Positions 31,272-43,789 of a DNA stretch of 64,000 nt are shown one piece after another. The notes beneath the pieces are model-generated. The model searched no databases, had not been told where the DNA came from, and was given only the letters and a program-made list of their open reading frames with translations. Source of the DNA: Sphaerulina vaccinii (taxonomy: Eukaryota; Ascomycota; Dothideomycetes; Mycosphaerellales; Mycosphaerellaceae); contig JAKUDP010000011.1 in assembly GCA_022570795.1 (NCBI GenBank), forward strand, positions 1,884,094 through 1,948,093, given 5' to 3'. Positions within the stretch are counted from its first letter, which is position 1; the number at the start of each line of letters is the position of its first letter. The translations under genes were made by a program, and so were the position numbers.

Positions 31272-32012
31272 GTGCGGTATGCGATGTCTCGATGTACTGG
31301 TCGGTGTTTGCGTGACTAGTAAGCTGCTGGGAGATGTGATGTTCGAGGTTGATGTGTCCAAGTAATGTTCGTGATGATCAGGTTGTGTGTGCGCGTAAGT
31401 GGTAAGACCTGAATCCGGAGCGAGAAATATATAGTTGCCTGCAAGTGGGTCCTGCTTGTGCTTGAGGTGAATGAGCGATTCGTATTGGATGTGAACTCAG
31501 GACAGTGGTTATCTTCAATGACACTTTTGCTTCCATGGCTAGAAGCCCCACTCTGCAGTGAGCATTGTGAAGTGAAGCGCACAAGATCCCGCAGTAAAGG
31601 AGACGTCATCCTTGCAGAAGTGAATAGATGCTTCCAGAATGGGTTAGCTGAAGAGATTCTCGAAGTGAGTGCAAGGACCCGTGCTTACAATAGCTTGTTT
31701 CTTCTCTCACTGCTTCACTTGTCCCTGACAGCGACTACCTCTGAGAATGTGAAGTCTGTGTAGAAGTGACCGTGTTCGATCTCCTTGCCGCAGTAAGCTC
31801 GCACTTGCTGAGATATCAGTCGATCTACTATCATCATCAGCGTCTTCGTGAATGGTTTAGTGAAGCTGTAAGTAAGTGAAAGTGACGATACAGAAGCTGC
31901 CTGTTCTAATTGTGTCTCTGAGACACTGCGACTCACTGCGGGGCAGCTGATCAGGCCCTCAAAGGCATACTCAGTCTATCTCGATGATCTCCGACTTCAC
32001 GCGAGGCATTTT
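31272..32012. other. Spacer between the DUF7918-like duplicates
   Basis: About 740 bases containing the promoter of gene A and the 3' flank of gene B. Short frames on both strands look non-coding. Confidence 0.4.
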
Positions 32013-33070
32013 TTATGGTCGTGGGTTCTCATCTGGGCTCGGCTCACGCTTGACTTGCGCGAGAGCTTTCTCCTTCTCCTGCCGTACAGTCAGTAAACAT
32101 GGACCGGTGCACAGTCGGTGAAAACCTACCTTTGCAACTTTGGCGCGTCTCTGTAGCTCCAATATATCTTCTCGACTGAGGCTATCAATGTCCCGATCTT
32201 CGATTGGCTCTGGTGTTGGTGGGCGAGGGATGATCATGGAGGACTTCAACGACTCTGTTACTGTGATCAGCAGCTTGTAAGTCATCTAGATGTGGGAGCA
32301 GCATACCGAGCGAGCGATAGCGAAAGACAAATGTGGCTGCTGGTTCTGCATCCACGCCGCCAATGCGATCGCAGACGTATCGTACACTGTTGTCGACTTC
32401 CTTGACAGAGTTGCCGTAGCTAGTGAATTGTCAGCATTGTTTCTCCGCTTTTTGAGAGCTACCAACGTACTCAACGCCGTGTGAGACACTTTTGCCTTTG
32501 AGCACTGCTTCTGGGATACTTAACGTTCGTCCCAAGACACCGCCATTCTTGTAGACAGGTTTGTGGGACCAGAGAGTCATGTTCTTTGCATGCCACATCT
32601 TGATCTTGATACTGCCGAGCTCCTCGATGGTCTTCTGAGCACGCGTGCCGAAAGGCTGTGTACCACTGACTACCGTAAATCAGTATATCGTGAAAGCATC
32701 AGAGGTTCTAACGCATCTTACCAGCCTCGAGCGTCGCAAACTGGTATCTGCGAAGCTTCTTCCGACTTAACTGTATTCCAGTGCTTTTCACGCGTTTGCC
32801 ACCCTGTCTGGCTTTCGTCGCATCTATGATGAAGCCGTCTGTTTCCTGGCCATCGACGTACATCTCCACGTCAAAGGCGCTCGAGTCATATTCGACGCCC
32901 TTCTGCAATCGGACGTGAATTTCAAAGGTCGCGCCAGAAGTGGCTTCAATGTAGCAGGTGGTCGTGTCGGGCTCCTCCTCTTCTTCGGCGTGGTTGCCAT
33001 GTTCTGCAACAGCCTGGTCATTCACGCAGATAGTGGCCGTCACGCCTTCGAGACAGTCAATGACAGCCAT
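32013..33070 (-). CDS. DUF7918-like protein B (285 aa)
   Basis: Five exons (33070-32722, 32669-32471, 32419-32307, 32260-32130, 32078-32013) are separated by introns of 46-52 nt, each with a GTAAG, GTACG, GTATG or GTAGG donor and an AG acceptor, and the frame is kept throughout. It starts MAVIDCLEGVTATICVNDQ, paralogous to gene A. Shared blocks are CYIEATSGATFEIHVRL, DVEMYVDGQETDG, KTIEELGSIKIKMWH, AATFVFRYRSL and the proline-rich hinge IIPRPPTPEPIEDRD before a short charged tail (KREPSPDENPRP). Gene B has more introns than A and lacks A's long basic C-terminus. The role is unknown; the conserved RPPTPEP/RTPSPEP hinge in both copies could be a phosphorylated linker. Confidence 0.75.
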
Positions 33071-34007
33071 CACTCTGAAAAGGCGTGCGAGCGGGATGTG
33101 GCGATGTGGTGATGCTGAGTAAGTTGGTGTTTGGAGATCTGAAGAGATGTAAAGCCGTGAAGCGGAGAGCAAGCGCGTCAAACACGCGCGGAAGCGTACT
33201 GCAACGGCTTTTCACACTCCGAAAACAACTTTTATACACGCCGTGCCACACACTCCTGAAAGCAGCAACCTACCTGAAACCCATATTGTGTCTTGCCGCT
33301 CATACAGCTGATGCTCCATCCTCTCCAGGTTAACCTCGAATGCGCGCCATTGAAACGTTTCAGTCCAGCTCAATGACCTCCCGCTCACGATGTGCCGTAC
33401 CAGTAGTGAAAGCTCCCTGAAAGCACTGATCTCGAGCTGTACATCTCCAGCAATCAGGCGATGGAGTTCGTGGACTGTCCTCATCACTGCGCTCGCGACA
33501 TTGCTTGATAGCCACAAGCACTCGCATGTCCCGAGCTGTTACTTGCGCGAAAGGCCAGGCCGTTACTGTCCACTTTCGAGCAGCACCAGCAGCATGATCT
33601 CGCCTTTGCTTCTTATCGTGCTCCATCGCAGCTCACACACCCGACTTCCATAGGTGCTTTTATCCCTTCAGCTCTTCATGGTCTCCCAGTCGTCAAGAGA
33701 CTCATGTATGTCCCTCACGCTCTTTCCACGATCAACAGCATCTTCAGCTACCATCAAAACGATGTTGAAGTTGTACACAAACAGCAGGACATCGAGGGAT
33801 GAAGTCGGTATCTGGGTCTAAACGGTTCCCGCCGAAGTCGCTCCTGTTCTCGGCATCTTGAGAGAGCGCGTCCGTCGAGTTGGTGGCATCACGACATCTC
33901 CACAGGAACCGGGCGATAGGCGTGGACGATTGTATAGATCTACGACGATAGAGAAGTATTCTTTCCTTTAGTTTCTCACTTCTGTAAGTATAGACAAGAT
34001 ACGTACC
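33071..34007. other. Divergent spacer between DUF7918-B and PCS60
   Basis: About 940 bases. A minus-strand frame at 33517-33212 has mildly protein-like character (HELHRLIAGDVQLEISAF) and could be an old gene fragment, but it lacks a recognisable start context or domain. Otherwise this is promoter space. Confidence 0.35.
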
Positions 34008-35609
34008 ATGTCTACCCTGTCCAACGCCTTCTCCGGCACTTCGACCTCGACAGCTATTGTCATTCCAGGACCTCCAGCTCAATCCATCAGCTACAAACAA
34101 CTGCACGCCGATATCCTCTCCTTCCAGCACAAACTCGCCAAACTCGGAATCACCAAAGGCGCCGCCGTCTCCATCGCGATCCCAAACAATTATGCTTTCA
34201 TCGTATCTTTCTTGGCTTCGGCATGGCAGAGAGGCATTGCTGCGCCATTGAATCCCGCATACAAGCAGAGCGAGTTCGAGTTCTACATTGATGATCTGTC
34301 GTCTGCGCTGGTGTTAGTACCTCAAGGACAGGCAGATGGACCGGCTGTGAAGGCTGCGAGGAGGTACAATGCTGCTGTGGCGGAGTGCTATCAAGATCCC
34401 AAGACGGGCGAGGTTGTGCTGGATATTAAAGATGAAGGGAAGCTGAAGGGACATGGCAATGTTCCTGTGGCAAAGGCAGAGCCGGAAGATACTGCGCTTG
34501 TTCTGCATACGTCTGGCACGACGGGCAGGCCGAAGGTATGTCCAATTCATCTGATCCACATGTTCGATGTGCTAATGCATGTACAGGCCGTTCCCCTATC
34601 CCACCGCAATCTGACTAGAACGATGTCCAACATCAAAGCCACATACCAGCTCATCTCCTCCGATCGAACAATGCTCGTCATGCCCCTCTTCCACGTCCAC
34701 GGCCTGCTCGCAGCTTTCCTCGCTCCTCTCGCTTCCGGTGGCAGTGTGATCGTTCCTGGCGCATTCTCAGCAAGCACATTCTGGACACACTTCGTCACGC
34801 ATAAAGCAAACTGGTATACAGCGGTTCCGACCATCCATCAAATTCTGCTGAAGACGCCATCAGCCTGGCCAAGTCCAATCCCAAACATTCGCTTCATCCG
34901 AAGTTGCAGCTCTCCGCTCAGTCCAAAGGTCTTCCACGATCTCGAAAGCGCATTCAAAGCTCCCGTTCTCGAAGCCTACGCAATGACAGAAGCAGCTCAC
35001 CAGATGACCTCCAACCCTCTCCCATCAGTCGGGAAGAGAAAGCCTGGAAGTGTTGGTATTGGACAAGGTGTCGAAGTCGCGATTCTTGACGTCGAAGGAA
35101 ACAAGGTTGCGCAAGGAACGCAGGGAGAGATATCTATCAAGGGCAGCAATGTCACGAAAGGTTACCTCAACAATGACAAGGCGAATGCGGAGGCTTTCAC
35201 GCAACAAGGATACTTCCGAACAGGAGATCAGGGCTTCCTTGATGCTGATGGGTATGTGATTATCACGGGAAGGATCAAAGAATTGATCAACAAGGGAGGA
35301 GAGAAGATCAGTCCGATTGAGTTGGACAATACACTTGCGCAGCACACAGCTGTTGCTGAAGCAGTATCTTTCGCGATACCTGACGAACTCTACGGGCAGG
35401 ATGTTGGCGTTGCTATTGTAGTGAAGGATGGACAGAGTCTCACGGAGCAAGAATTGATACGGTACATGAAGGACAAAGTGGCCAAGTTCAAGGTTCCGAA
35501 GAAGGTGTTCTTTGTCAAGATCATGCCGAAGACTGCTACTGGCAAGATTCAGAGGAGAAACATTGCCGATGCTATGTTGAAGGGTGAAGCTGGGAAGCCG
35601 AAGTTGTAA
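34008..35609 (+). CDS. PCS60: Peroxisomal-type acyl/oxalyl-CoA synthetase (Pcs60-like AMP-forming ligase)
   Basis: ANL-superfamily adenylation enzyme. The ATP-binding loop is LHTSGTTGRPK; AVPLSHRNL follows only after removal of a 51-nt intron at 34536-34586 (GTATGT..GTACAG, branch-like GCTAATG). The intron has no stop and a length divisible by three, so retention would simply add 17 residues inside the P-loop region. Spliced length is 516 residues. Other motifs are MPLFHVHGLLA, YAMTEAAHQM, GYFRTGDQGFLDADGY and the catalytic-Lys tail PKTATGKIQRR. Family members activate oxalate or medium-chain acids to CoA esters. The protein ends in PKL, a tolerated PTS1-like tripeptide rather than canonical SKL, consistent with peroxisomal import. 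It is the last intact gene before the AT-rich end. Confidence 0.9.
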   Translation: MSTLSNAFSGTSTSTAIVIPGPPAQSISYKQLHADILSFQHKLAKLGITKGAAVSIAIPNNYAFIVSFLASAWQRGIAAPLNPAYKQSEFEFYIDDLSSALVLVPQGQADGPAVKAARRYNAAVAECYQDPKTGEVVLDIKDEGKLKGHGNVPVAKAEPEDTALVLHTSGTTGRPKVCPIHLIHMFDVLMHVQAVPLSHRNLTRTMSNIKATYQLISSDRTMLVMPLFHVHGLLAAFLAPLASGGSVIVPGAFSASTFWTHFVTHKANWYTAVPTIHQILLKTPSAWPSPIPNIRFIRSCSSPLSPKVFHDLESAFKAPVLEAYAMTEAAHQMTSNPLPSVGKRKPGSVGIGQGVEVAILDVEGNKVAQGTQGEISIKGSNVTKGYLNNDKANAEAFTQQGYFRTGDQGFLDADGYVIITGRIKELINKGGEKISPIELDNTLAQHTAVAEAVSFAIPDELYGQDVGVAIVVKDGQSLTEQELIRYMKDKVAKFKVPKKVFFVKIMPKTATGKIQRRNIADAMLKGEAGKPKL

Positions 35610-36190
35610 GGTGGGAAGAGAAGCTCAGAAGATGTTGCTGGGATCCTGTCGAGAACGGGCGGCTTCCAGCTCAGATACACGTACGCAGGCAAACTTCGAT
35701 GAAAGTCAGGTTCCAAGTATCTCCAAAGCCCGACCTCCCGTCTGGCGTGTATTGACGCTGTGCCTTCTGAGTAGGCCAGATCACTTCTAGCATCGGTGGC
35801 TGGATGAACGTGAGCGTCAATCAACGAGATCCAAACCGACTGATCATGGTCTCTGCGAGAAACACCGACCTTGCACCGAAGATGTATACGCAGACATGAT
35901 CCGAGAAAACCACATATATGTCCTGAAAGCTTGGTTGCGGTGATGGGGAACAGTGTACGCTGAAGGTATTGTATGAGACCTTCGAGAAATTCGAGCACCT
36001 TACTCCGTTGCCATGGCTATTCGACTCGAGGGAACAAGATTGAAGTTGTATGTAACCTACATGCAACACATGGCTGGACCTCATTGCCGTGTCAGGTACC
36101 TTTCCGCTCGACAGACAAGTTACGATCGATTGATACTAGCAGCGAACGCGCTATAGGACTTGCAGATAGAAAATTTGCATAGGCCGAATG
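35610..36190. other. Spacer up to the AT-rich boundary
   Basis: No gene is seen. Base composition is still ordinary, with CA and TG present at normal frequency up to about 36,185. The AT-rich domain then starts abruptly. Confidence 0.5.
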
Positions 36191-36368
36191 CAGATAATCA
36201 AACTAGTAAGAGGTTCTTATATAGAAACATCTATCTAAAATTTGCCTTGCTAATAAAGGCCTATTAGAGTTTGCGCCTATATATTTTTAGAGTTTAGATT
36301 TACTAAAACTAGAGCTAGTTAGAATTTTTATAAAAGGGCTTATTAGAGTTTTATAAACCTATTCTAAA

Positions 36369-37700
36369 CTATACTAAACTTAAGTAGATAAGAGTTCTAG
36401 TAAATATAAATATATTTTATATATATTATATTTATAGAAAGTATTATAGTTATATATTAAATATTACTAAAAATTATTAAGTTAGTTTAGAATTTATATA
36501 TATAACTAGTAGTATAGAAATATAAAAATATAAACCTATATATAAAAATATTATAAAAAATATATATATAGAATTATATATAGTAGATCTATTTATATTA
36601 TAATATATATTCTATTTATAATACTTAAATAGAATTAACTTAATTTTTTTACTAAATCTAGATATAAACTATTTTTAGAATAGGCTAGCTTTAGAGTTTA
36701 GATTAATTCTTATAGATTTATTTTATTATTCTAAATAGCTCGAATATAAACTATTAAATATAAATACTAATAACTATAACTTTATAAATATTTTATATAA
36801 TTTAAAATTAGAAAAGAAGTTAGTATTATACTAATACTAGAAAAGTAGAAATCTATTTAAACTCTAAATATAACTATACTAAGCTTTTATAAAACTATCT
36901 AGATAGTTTCTATTATTCTAAAATATATTTTATTTTATATTATATCTACTATAACTAGCTCTATACTATTTAAAGCTTAGATAGTTAAAATAGATAGTTT
37001 ATATAAATATATTTAGTATAGAATAGAATTATAAAAAATATTACTATTAAATAAAAAAAGCTACTAAAAATTAGAGTATAAATATAAAGTTTAGTAGAGT
37101 AGAGTTAGAGTTATTTAGAAGTTAGAATAGAAAGCTATTAAAAACTTTAATTTAAAAAAATTATTTAAATTATAGAAATAGTAATATATTTTAATAAAAA
37201 ACTAAGTATATTTATAAAATAAAAAAAGTTATTTAAATAAAATATTCTTTTTAAAGTTAATAACTAATTTTAATTTTTTTTTATATTAATATTAAAAAAT
37301 TTCTAATTTATTTAACTAAGCTACTATAAGTTTTTTTAATTTTATAAAAAACTAAGCTATCTAGACTAGTAGCTTAAAGTAGAAATCTAGAAAAATTATA
37401 TTACTTTCTAGATTCTAAATATAAACTAGACTCTAAGTAGAATTTATTAATTTTACTAATAGTTATAAACTATATTAGAGTCGAGAAACTATTATAAACT
37501 AAGCTACTATATATCTATTTAGTTTTATAAAAAATTAAACTATTTATAATAGAGAATAGATAAATAAAGTAGTTTTACTTTTCTATAGCTACTATATATC
37601 TATAGCCTAAAGTAGAAGCTTATAGAGACTATATCTACTTCTAGATTCTAAGTCTAGACTAGACTTTAGATAGAATCTATTAATTTTACTAATTATTATT
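36369..37700. repeat. Oldest or most heavily RIPped partial copy of the subtelomeric module
   Basis: Runs such as AACTTAAGTAGATAAGAG and the following ~250 bases align with 39,050-39,300 and 52,390-52,900. Further blocks to ~37,440 match module positions around 39,300-39,690 (AACTAAGCTAT..AGACTAGTAGCTTAAA). A stretch ending TTTATTAATTTTACTAATAGT (~37,375-37,465) recurs at ~37,610-37,700. CpG is also largely gone here, unlike in the two younger copies. Confidence 0.75.
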
Positions 37701-38910
37701 TATAGCTAGTTATTAGAAATACTAAAAAACTTTTTTTCTAATTAGTAAAATTAGAGAAAAATACTAAAAGCTATCTATACTATTAAATAGTATATAAGAA
37801 AGTTACTAAGATACCTCTTACTTAGTTAGCTAGCTTAGATAGATCTAATTTAGTATTATATTTTAATATTTTTTTTAATAGTAAATTAGATTTATCTAAT
37901 CTACTTTTTTTTTCTAGTTATTATTCTAATTATATATAACTAAAGCTAGAGCCTTAGTATCTATAAGCTTGCTTTTAGATACTAACTTAATAATTCTATA
38001 AGCTATATCTAGAAATAGATAGTATATTATATAGTAACTATTCTATTTATATAGCTTATAATTTTTTTTTTTTTCTAAAGCTTTATTTTTTTTTTTTTTT
38101 TTTCTAAAATAATAATTTTCTTAATAATACTACTTAGGCTATAAAAGTAATAGGTATACTACTTACTAGTATATTTACCTTTTTTTTAAAAAAATTAAAA
38201 AAATACTTTTAAATAATAGTAATAGCTATCTATTAATAGTATTTCTAATAGTTAACTACTAGTCTAAAAGCTCTAATAAAAGTACTTATATCTTTATTTT
38301 CTAAATAAATACTCTAGCTATTTTAGGTTAGATAGCTTTAATTCTTTTTCTAAGTATTTAAAAATATATTTATATAGTATTAATACTTATTTCCTCTATC
38401 TTCTAGAAACTAAAGTACTATTTTATAAGTTTCTTTTCTATTATTTAGTTATTTATATATCTTTTTTTTTTAGCTTTTTTTAAATATTTTTTATAGTTTA
38501 TAATTCTAAAACTAGCTTTTTATTATCCTCCTCTATATATAAGAATATCTACTAGATTGCTTTATACTATATTTTTAAAGTAATTAGTATACTTATTTTA
38601 GTTTTAATAGTATAGAATAGATTTTTTCTTTTTAGAAAAATTTCTATTTTTCTAAACTATTATTCTAAATTATTTTTTATTAGTATAGAATATAGTCTTT
38701 TTACTAATTTAAATAATTTATTCTAGGTATCTATTATAGTTTTATAAATAGGTATTTAGAATATAAATAATTAATCTACTTTAGAAATAAAATAAATAAA
38801 ATTAGAAAAGCTTTCTAGTTTATAAAAATATTATAAAAATTTTTTTTTTCTAAAATTACTTTTTTACTTTTTTTAAATTAGATATTTTTTTAAAAATAGA
38901 TTCTACTCTA
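37700..38910. other. Very AT-rich DNA with poly-T runs, content not recognised
   Basis: Several T-runs of 9-20 occur (for example around 38,070-38,100). No protein frame could be followed on either strand. Confidence 0.5.
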
Positions 38911-40359
38911 TTTAAAATATACTTTATAATCTAATCTATAGTTGTAATAGAGTATCTATATAGAATATATTATAACTATATATATCTAGTTCTAGAAAGT
39001 ATAGTTATATTAGTAGAGTTATAATAGAGTAAAAGTATCCTAAACTACTCTAAACTCGAATAAATAAAAGTTCTAAAAGATATAAATATATTTTATATAT
39101 ATTATATTTATAAAAAATATTATAGTTATATATTAAATATTACTAAAAATTATTAAGTTAGTTTAGAGTTTATATATATAACTAGTAGTATAGAGGTACG
39201 AGAATACAAACCTATATATAAAGATATTATAAAAAGTATATATATAGAATTATATATAGTAGACCTATTTATATTATAATATATACTCTATCTAAAAGTT
39301 ACTTTAAGTAGTTAAAAGAGATAGTTTATATAAATATATTTAGTATAGAGTAGAACTATAAAGTATATTATAGTCGAGTAGAAAAAGCTATCTACTAATA
39401 GTAGATAAAAGACTTACTTTAGTTATAGAAATAGAAAAATATATTTATAAATAACTAGATATATTTATAAAATAGAAAAGGTTACTTAGATAAGTTATCT
39501 ATTTCGAGGTTAATAACTAATTTTAAACTTTTACTATACTAGTATCTAAAGGAGGTAATAGCCTTCTAACTTACCTAACCGAGCTACTATAAGTCCCTTC
39601 AATTTTATAAAAAACTAAGCTACCTAGACTAGTAGCTTAAAATAGAAGCTTAGAGAGACTATATCTATTTCTAGATTCCGAGTTTAGACTAAAACCTAGT
39701 ATTATATAAGACCTACTTAAAGTAAAGGTATAGTTTAAATAGAGAAGTAGGTCTATTAGGCCTATACTATAGGTATCGAGTTAGTTCTTCTAATATACTT
39801 ATAGTAGCCTAGTATCTTTATTATTTTCCTCGACTAGAGTAGTATAAGTATATATTTAATCTAGGCTATCTAGTTTATTTATAATTATAGTCTACCTATA
39901 TATAGGTTCTAGTTCTTCTACTAGCAAGATAGATTCGATTAGTAGTAAAAAGATAGGTTAGCTATTAAAAGTATACTCGTCGATAGTATCGAGCTTATCT
40001 ACTATATACTATAAGCTATAAATCTATACCTAGATTTCTACTATAGGAGAGTAGTAGGTATTATAATACTACTTATCGACGTCGAACTAGTATAGATCGG
40101 CTACTAGTTTTGCTATAATAAGCTATAAAATAGAACTATTATATCTATATAGAAGCTCCTTCTATAATATAAATAGATTTTTACTATTCTTATTTTATAT
40201 TTATAATTCTATCTAGTTATTCTCGTTGCTTTCTCTAGCTATCTACTCTATTACCTTTATCTATTTCTTATAAAAAAGAGTCGCGCTACTTTACTATTAC
40301 TTCTTTCTCTTAGTATATAAAATAATAGATACTAGTATAATAGGCTATAATAGCTAGAG

Positions 40360-41150
40360 TCTAAGCTAGTTTTTTTTAAAATCTAGAAAATATATTTTAG
40401 TAATTCTTCTATTATACTTTTCTAACTTTTTACTTATAATAAGTAATTAGATATTACTAGAAATAATATATATTATTATAGGAAGCTATCTATACTTTAT
40501 ACTTTTATAGTAGAAACCTATATTAGTATATATAGCTACTAACTTCTATTATATAGTAATAGTATTTTCGAGACTAACTTTTACTTTAGAATTTACTATA
40601 ATTAAAATAAGTAGCTACTAGAATAATTAGAATAGGTTTTCGAGTAGAGAATAGATAGCTTCTAGAATTCTCTTAAACTAGTTAGCGCCTTAGTTCTACT
40701 AGATAATATATAGATAGCTATTCTAGGTAGCTAAAGCCGAGGTACCTATTATAATATTAATTTATATAAAAGCGCGCTACTCTAGATTACTTAGGAAAGC
40801 TTCTTTACTATATATATCTAGGTTCGGGTAGGTTACTTAGAGTTAGTAGATATATATATAGTACTATACAAATATCGATAGTACTATAATATTTTTAGTT
40901 TTATTTATAAAAGAGTCGAGAATATTTTTTAGAGTATCTACCTATATCTTATCTAGCTCTAGGTTTCTAAAGTAGGCTAGAATATTCTCGTCTAGTCGGT
41001 CGGGCCGGAGTACTCTTACTAGTACTACCTCTACTTTATATATAGAAATTAGGTCTAGTTATATATCGAGATTACTATTTATAGCTTTAGTAATATACTC
41101 GACTTATATAGGAGCTTTATTAGGTTATACTTTATATAGTTCGATATTTT
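40360..41150 (-). pseudogene. Unrecognised protein remnant, divergent from the helicase (copy 1)
   Basis: On the minus strand one frame stays readable for ~790 bases with stops only of the RIP type (TAG/TAA). Readable pieces include VEVVLVRVLRPDRLDENIL, YFRNLELDKI, TLKNILDSFINKTKNIIVLS, SKEAFLSNLE, INIIIGTSALAT, FKRILEAIYSLLENLF, VKVSLENTITI and KLVAIYTNIGFYYKS. The composition is mostly helical; it vaguely recalls the all-helical N-terminal regions of fungal STAND proteins, but I cannot assign it. The same protein is present in copy 2. It reads away from the TLH gene, with the tandem array between them. True ends are unclear because RIP removes start codons. Confidence 0.6.
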
Positions 41151-41599
41151 TATTATTTATAATACTACTAGTAGGACTCGATAGTATTATCTTCTAGTAT
41201 ATATATATAAGTATTATATATATCGAATTATTATAAAATTAAAGTATATAATAGAAGAGAGAGGTATCTATCTAGAGTTTAATAACTATACTTAGAATAT
41301 ACTAGAACTTTTTCTTCTATACTAATAGAGTCGAGTCTACCTCTATTAACCTACTTCTATTTAGTAAAAGGTTATTTAAACTATACTAAACTAAAGTATA
41401 TAGTAGAGCTAGGTTATATAAATATATTTTATATAAATAGTCGAGTAGTTTTAAAATTTATATATTAATTAGAGTTAGAATATAGATATAAAGGAGCCTA
41501 GTATAATCGAAGCCTATATAGGGAGATATTATAAAAAGTATATCGAAGTCGAGATAATAGATTATAAATATATAAATATTAATATATATATTCGAAGTT

Positions 41600-43560
41600 A
41601 TAATAGCTATCGAAAGATACTATTATATATAACCTATTATAGAACCTATTATCTAAAAATAAAAAGAGGCTTATAACCTACTATAAACCTAGTATTCTAG
41701 TACTAGTAGGTAAACGAGGTATTAATAATCTATTCTAGAGCCTATAACCTAAGAACCTATTAATAAAGAGGTATAGGTAACTCGATTACTAGTAGATTCA
41801 AAAGTCCGAAGCCTAAGTACTAGCTAATATAAGAAAGTATAAATATAAAAAGAGTCGGTCTAGTAAACTATATAAGAGCTATATCTAGTATCTATAAATT
41901 AAAATATTAGTAACCTATTCTAGAGCCTAAAAACCTATAGATAAGGAAGTATAAGTAACTCGATTATAGATAGGTAAAGAGAGGGCCTATTACCTAAGAA
42001 CTAGTAGATAAGAAAAAGTTAGTAAATTATATAAAAGCCTATTACCTAAGTATCTATAAAGGAAAGTATAGATAACTCGATTACTAGTAGATAAGGAAAA
42101 GGTCCGTAGCTTGTAATAGAGCTAGTATCTAGGTTAGTAAAAAGATAATAGCGACCTATATAAAAGTATAATATTAGTATTTATAAACTAAGGTATAGAC
42201 AACCTATTTAGAAGCCTATATTCTAAGTACTTATAAATTAAAGTATAAGTAACTTATATAAAAGCTTATTACTTAAGTACCTATAGGTTAAAAGAGTATT
42301 ATTACCTATTCGAAGGTATTATCTATATATATAGTTTAAAGTATAAGCTACCTATTTGAAAGTATTATTTAAGTATATAAATAAGAAGATATAGGTAACC
42401 CGATCGCTAGTAGATTTAAAAGTCTAGAGCCTAAGTACTAGCTAGTATAAGAAAGTAGAAAACCTATAGCTCTAGTAGTTAAAAAAAGTATTAGTAACCT
42501 ATATAAAAGCCTATAACCTAAGTACTAGTAGAAAAAGATATTAATAACCTATAGTAGAGTATAATCTAAGTACTTATAAATTATAAAAGTAGTAGCTACC
42601 TATTTAGAGTCTATAACCTAAATAGTAAAAATAAAAAGAGAGCTTATAACCTATAGCTCTAGTAGTTAAAAGAGATATTAGTAACTTATAAGTAAGCTTA
42701 TAATCTAAGTACTAGTAGAAAAGAAAGCTATAATACTAGAACCTATAAACTAGAAAGTATTAGTAATCTAAGTATTAGTAGACTAGAGGGAGCTATTACC
42801 TAAGTACTAATAATAAAAAAAGAGCTTTATAACTTATAAAAGAACCTATTACCTAAGTACTAGCTAGTAAAAAAAGTATTAGCTTATAACCTAAGTATTT
42901 ATAAATATAAAGGTATAGGTAACCTAATTACTAGTAGACGAGATATAAACTAAAAGAGTATAGGTTAACTATATAAAAATATTATCTAGGTATATAAACT
43001 AAGGTATAGGTAACCTATTTAAAAATATTATCTAAGTATATAAACTAAAATATAAGTAACCTATTCGAGAGCTTATAACCTAAGTACCTATAGGTTAAAA
43101 AAGTATTATTTATATATATAGTTTAAAGTATAGGCTATTTATTTAAAAGTATTATCTAAGTATATAAATAAAAAGGTATAGGTAATCTAATTACTAGTAG
43201 ACGAGAAGAGGGTTTATAGCCTATAATAGAACTAGCAATCCAAGTAAGTAGAAAAGTAATAGTAACTTATATAAAAGTATAATATTAGTATTTATAGACT
43301 AAGGTATAGGCAACCTATTTAGAAGCCTATAACCTAAGTACTTATAAATTAAAAAAGTATTATTATCTATTCGAGAATATTATTTAAATATATAGTAGGT
43401 AACCTATTTAAAAATATTATCTAAGTATATAGATAAAGAGGTATAGTAACCTATATAAAGGTATTATTTATATATATAAACCCGAAGGTTAGCAACCTAT
43501 AAAAGAGAGTAACCTAAAAACTAGGTAATTAAAAAGTAAGTAGAGCAAGAGTACTAGCAA
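41600..43560. repeat. Irregular ~2 kb tandem array (copy 1)
   Basis: Units built from CCTAAGTACTAGTAG / CCTAAGTACCTATAG, GGTATAGGTAACCTAT, GGTATTATCTAAGTATATA and AGCCTATAACCTAAG recur dozens of times with variable spacing of roughly 25-60 bases and mixed order. No ORF is readable. The same array is at 55,230-57,260. It separates the unknown minus-strand gene from TLH, so it sits where a shared regulatory or origin-like region would be. Confidence 0.8.
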
Positions 43561-43789
43561 CCTAAGTACCTATCTATATAAAGCTAGAAGTTATTATAGG
43601 AATTTATAATAGCTACTAAGTATTTCTACTATTTATATAAATAGTAAATTATTATATATAAAAAGTATTATATTATAGTATAGCCTAGTTATATATATAG
43701 TTATATATAAAGTAAGTAGTATAAAGTACTATAGAGTTAGATATAATCTATTACTAATAAGATTTAGTTATAGCCTAGTATAATATTAT

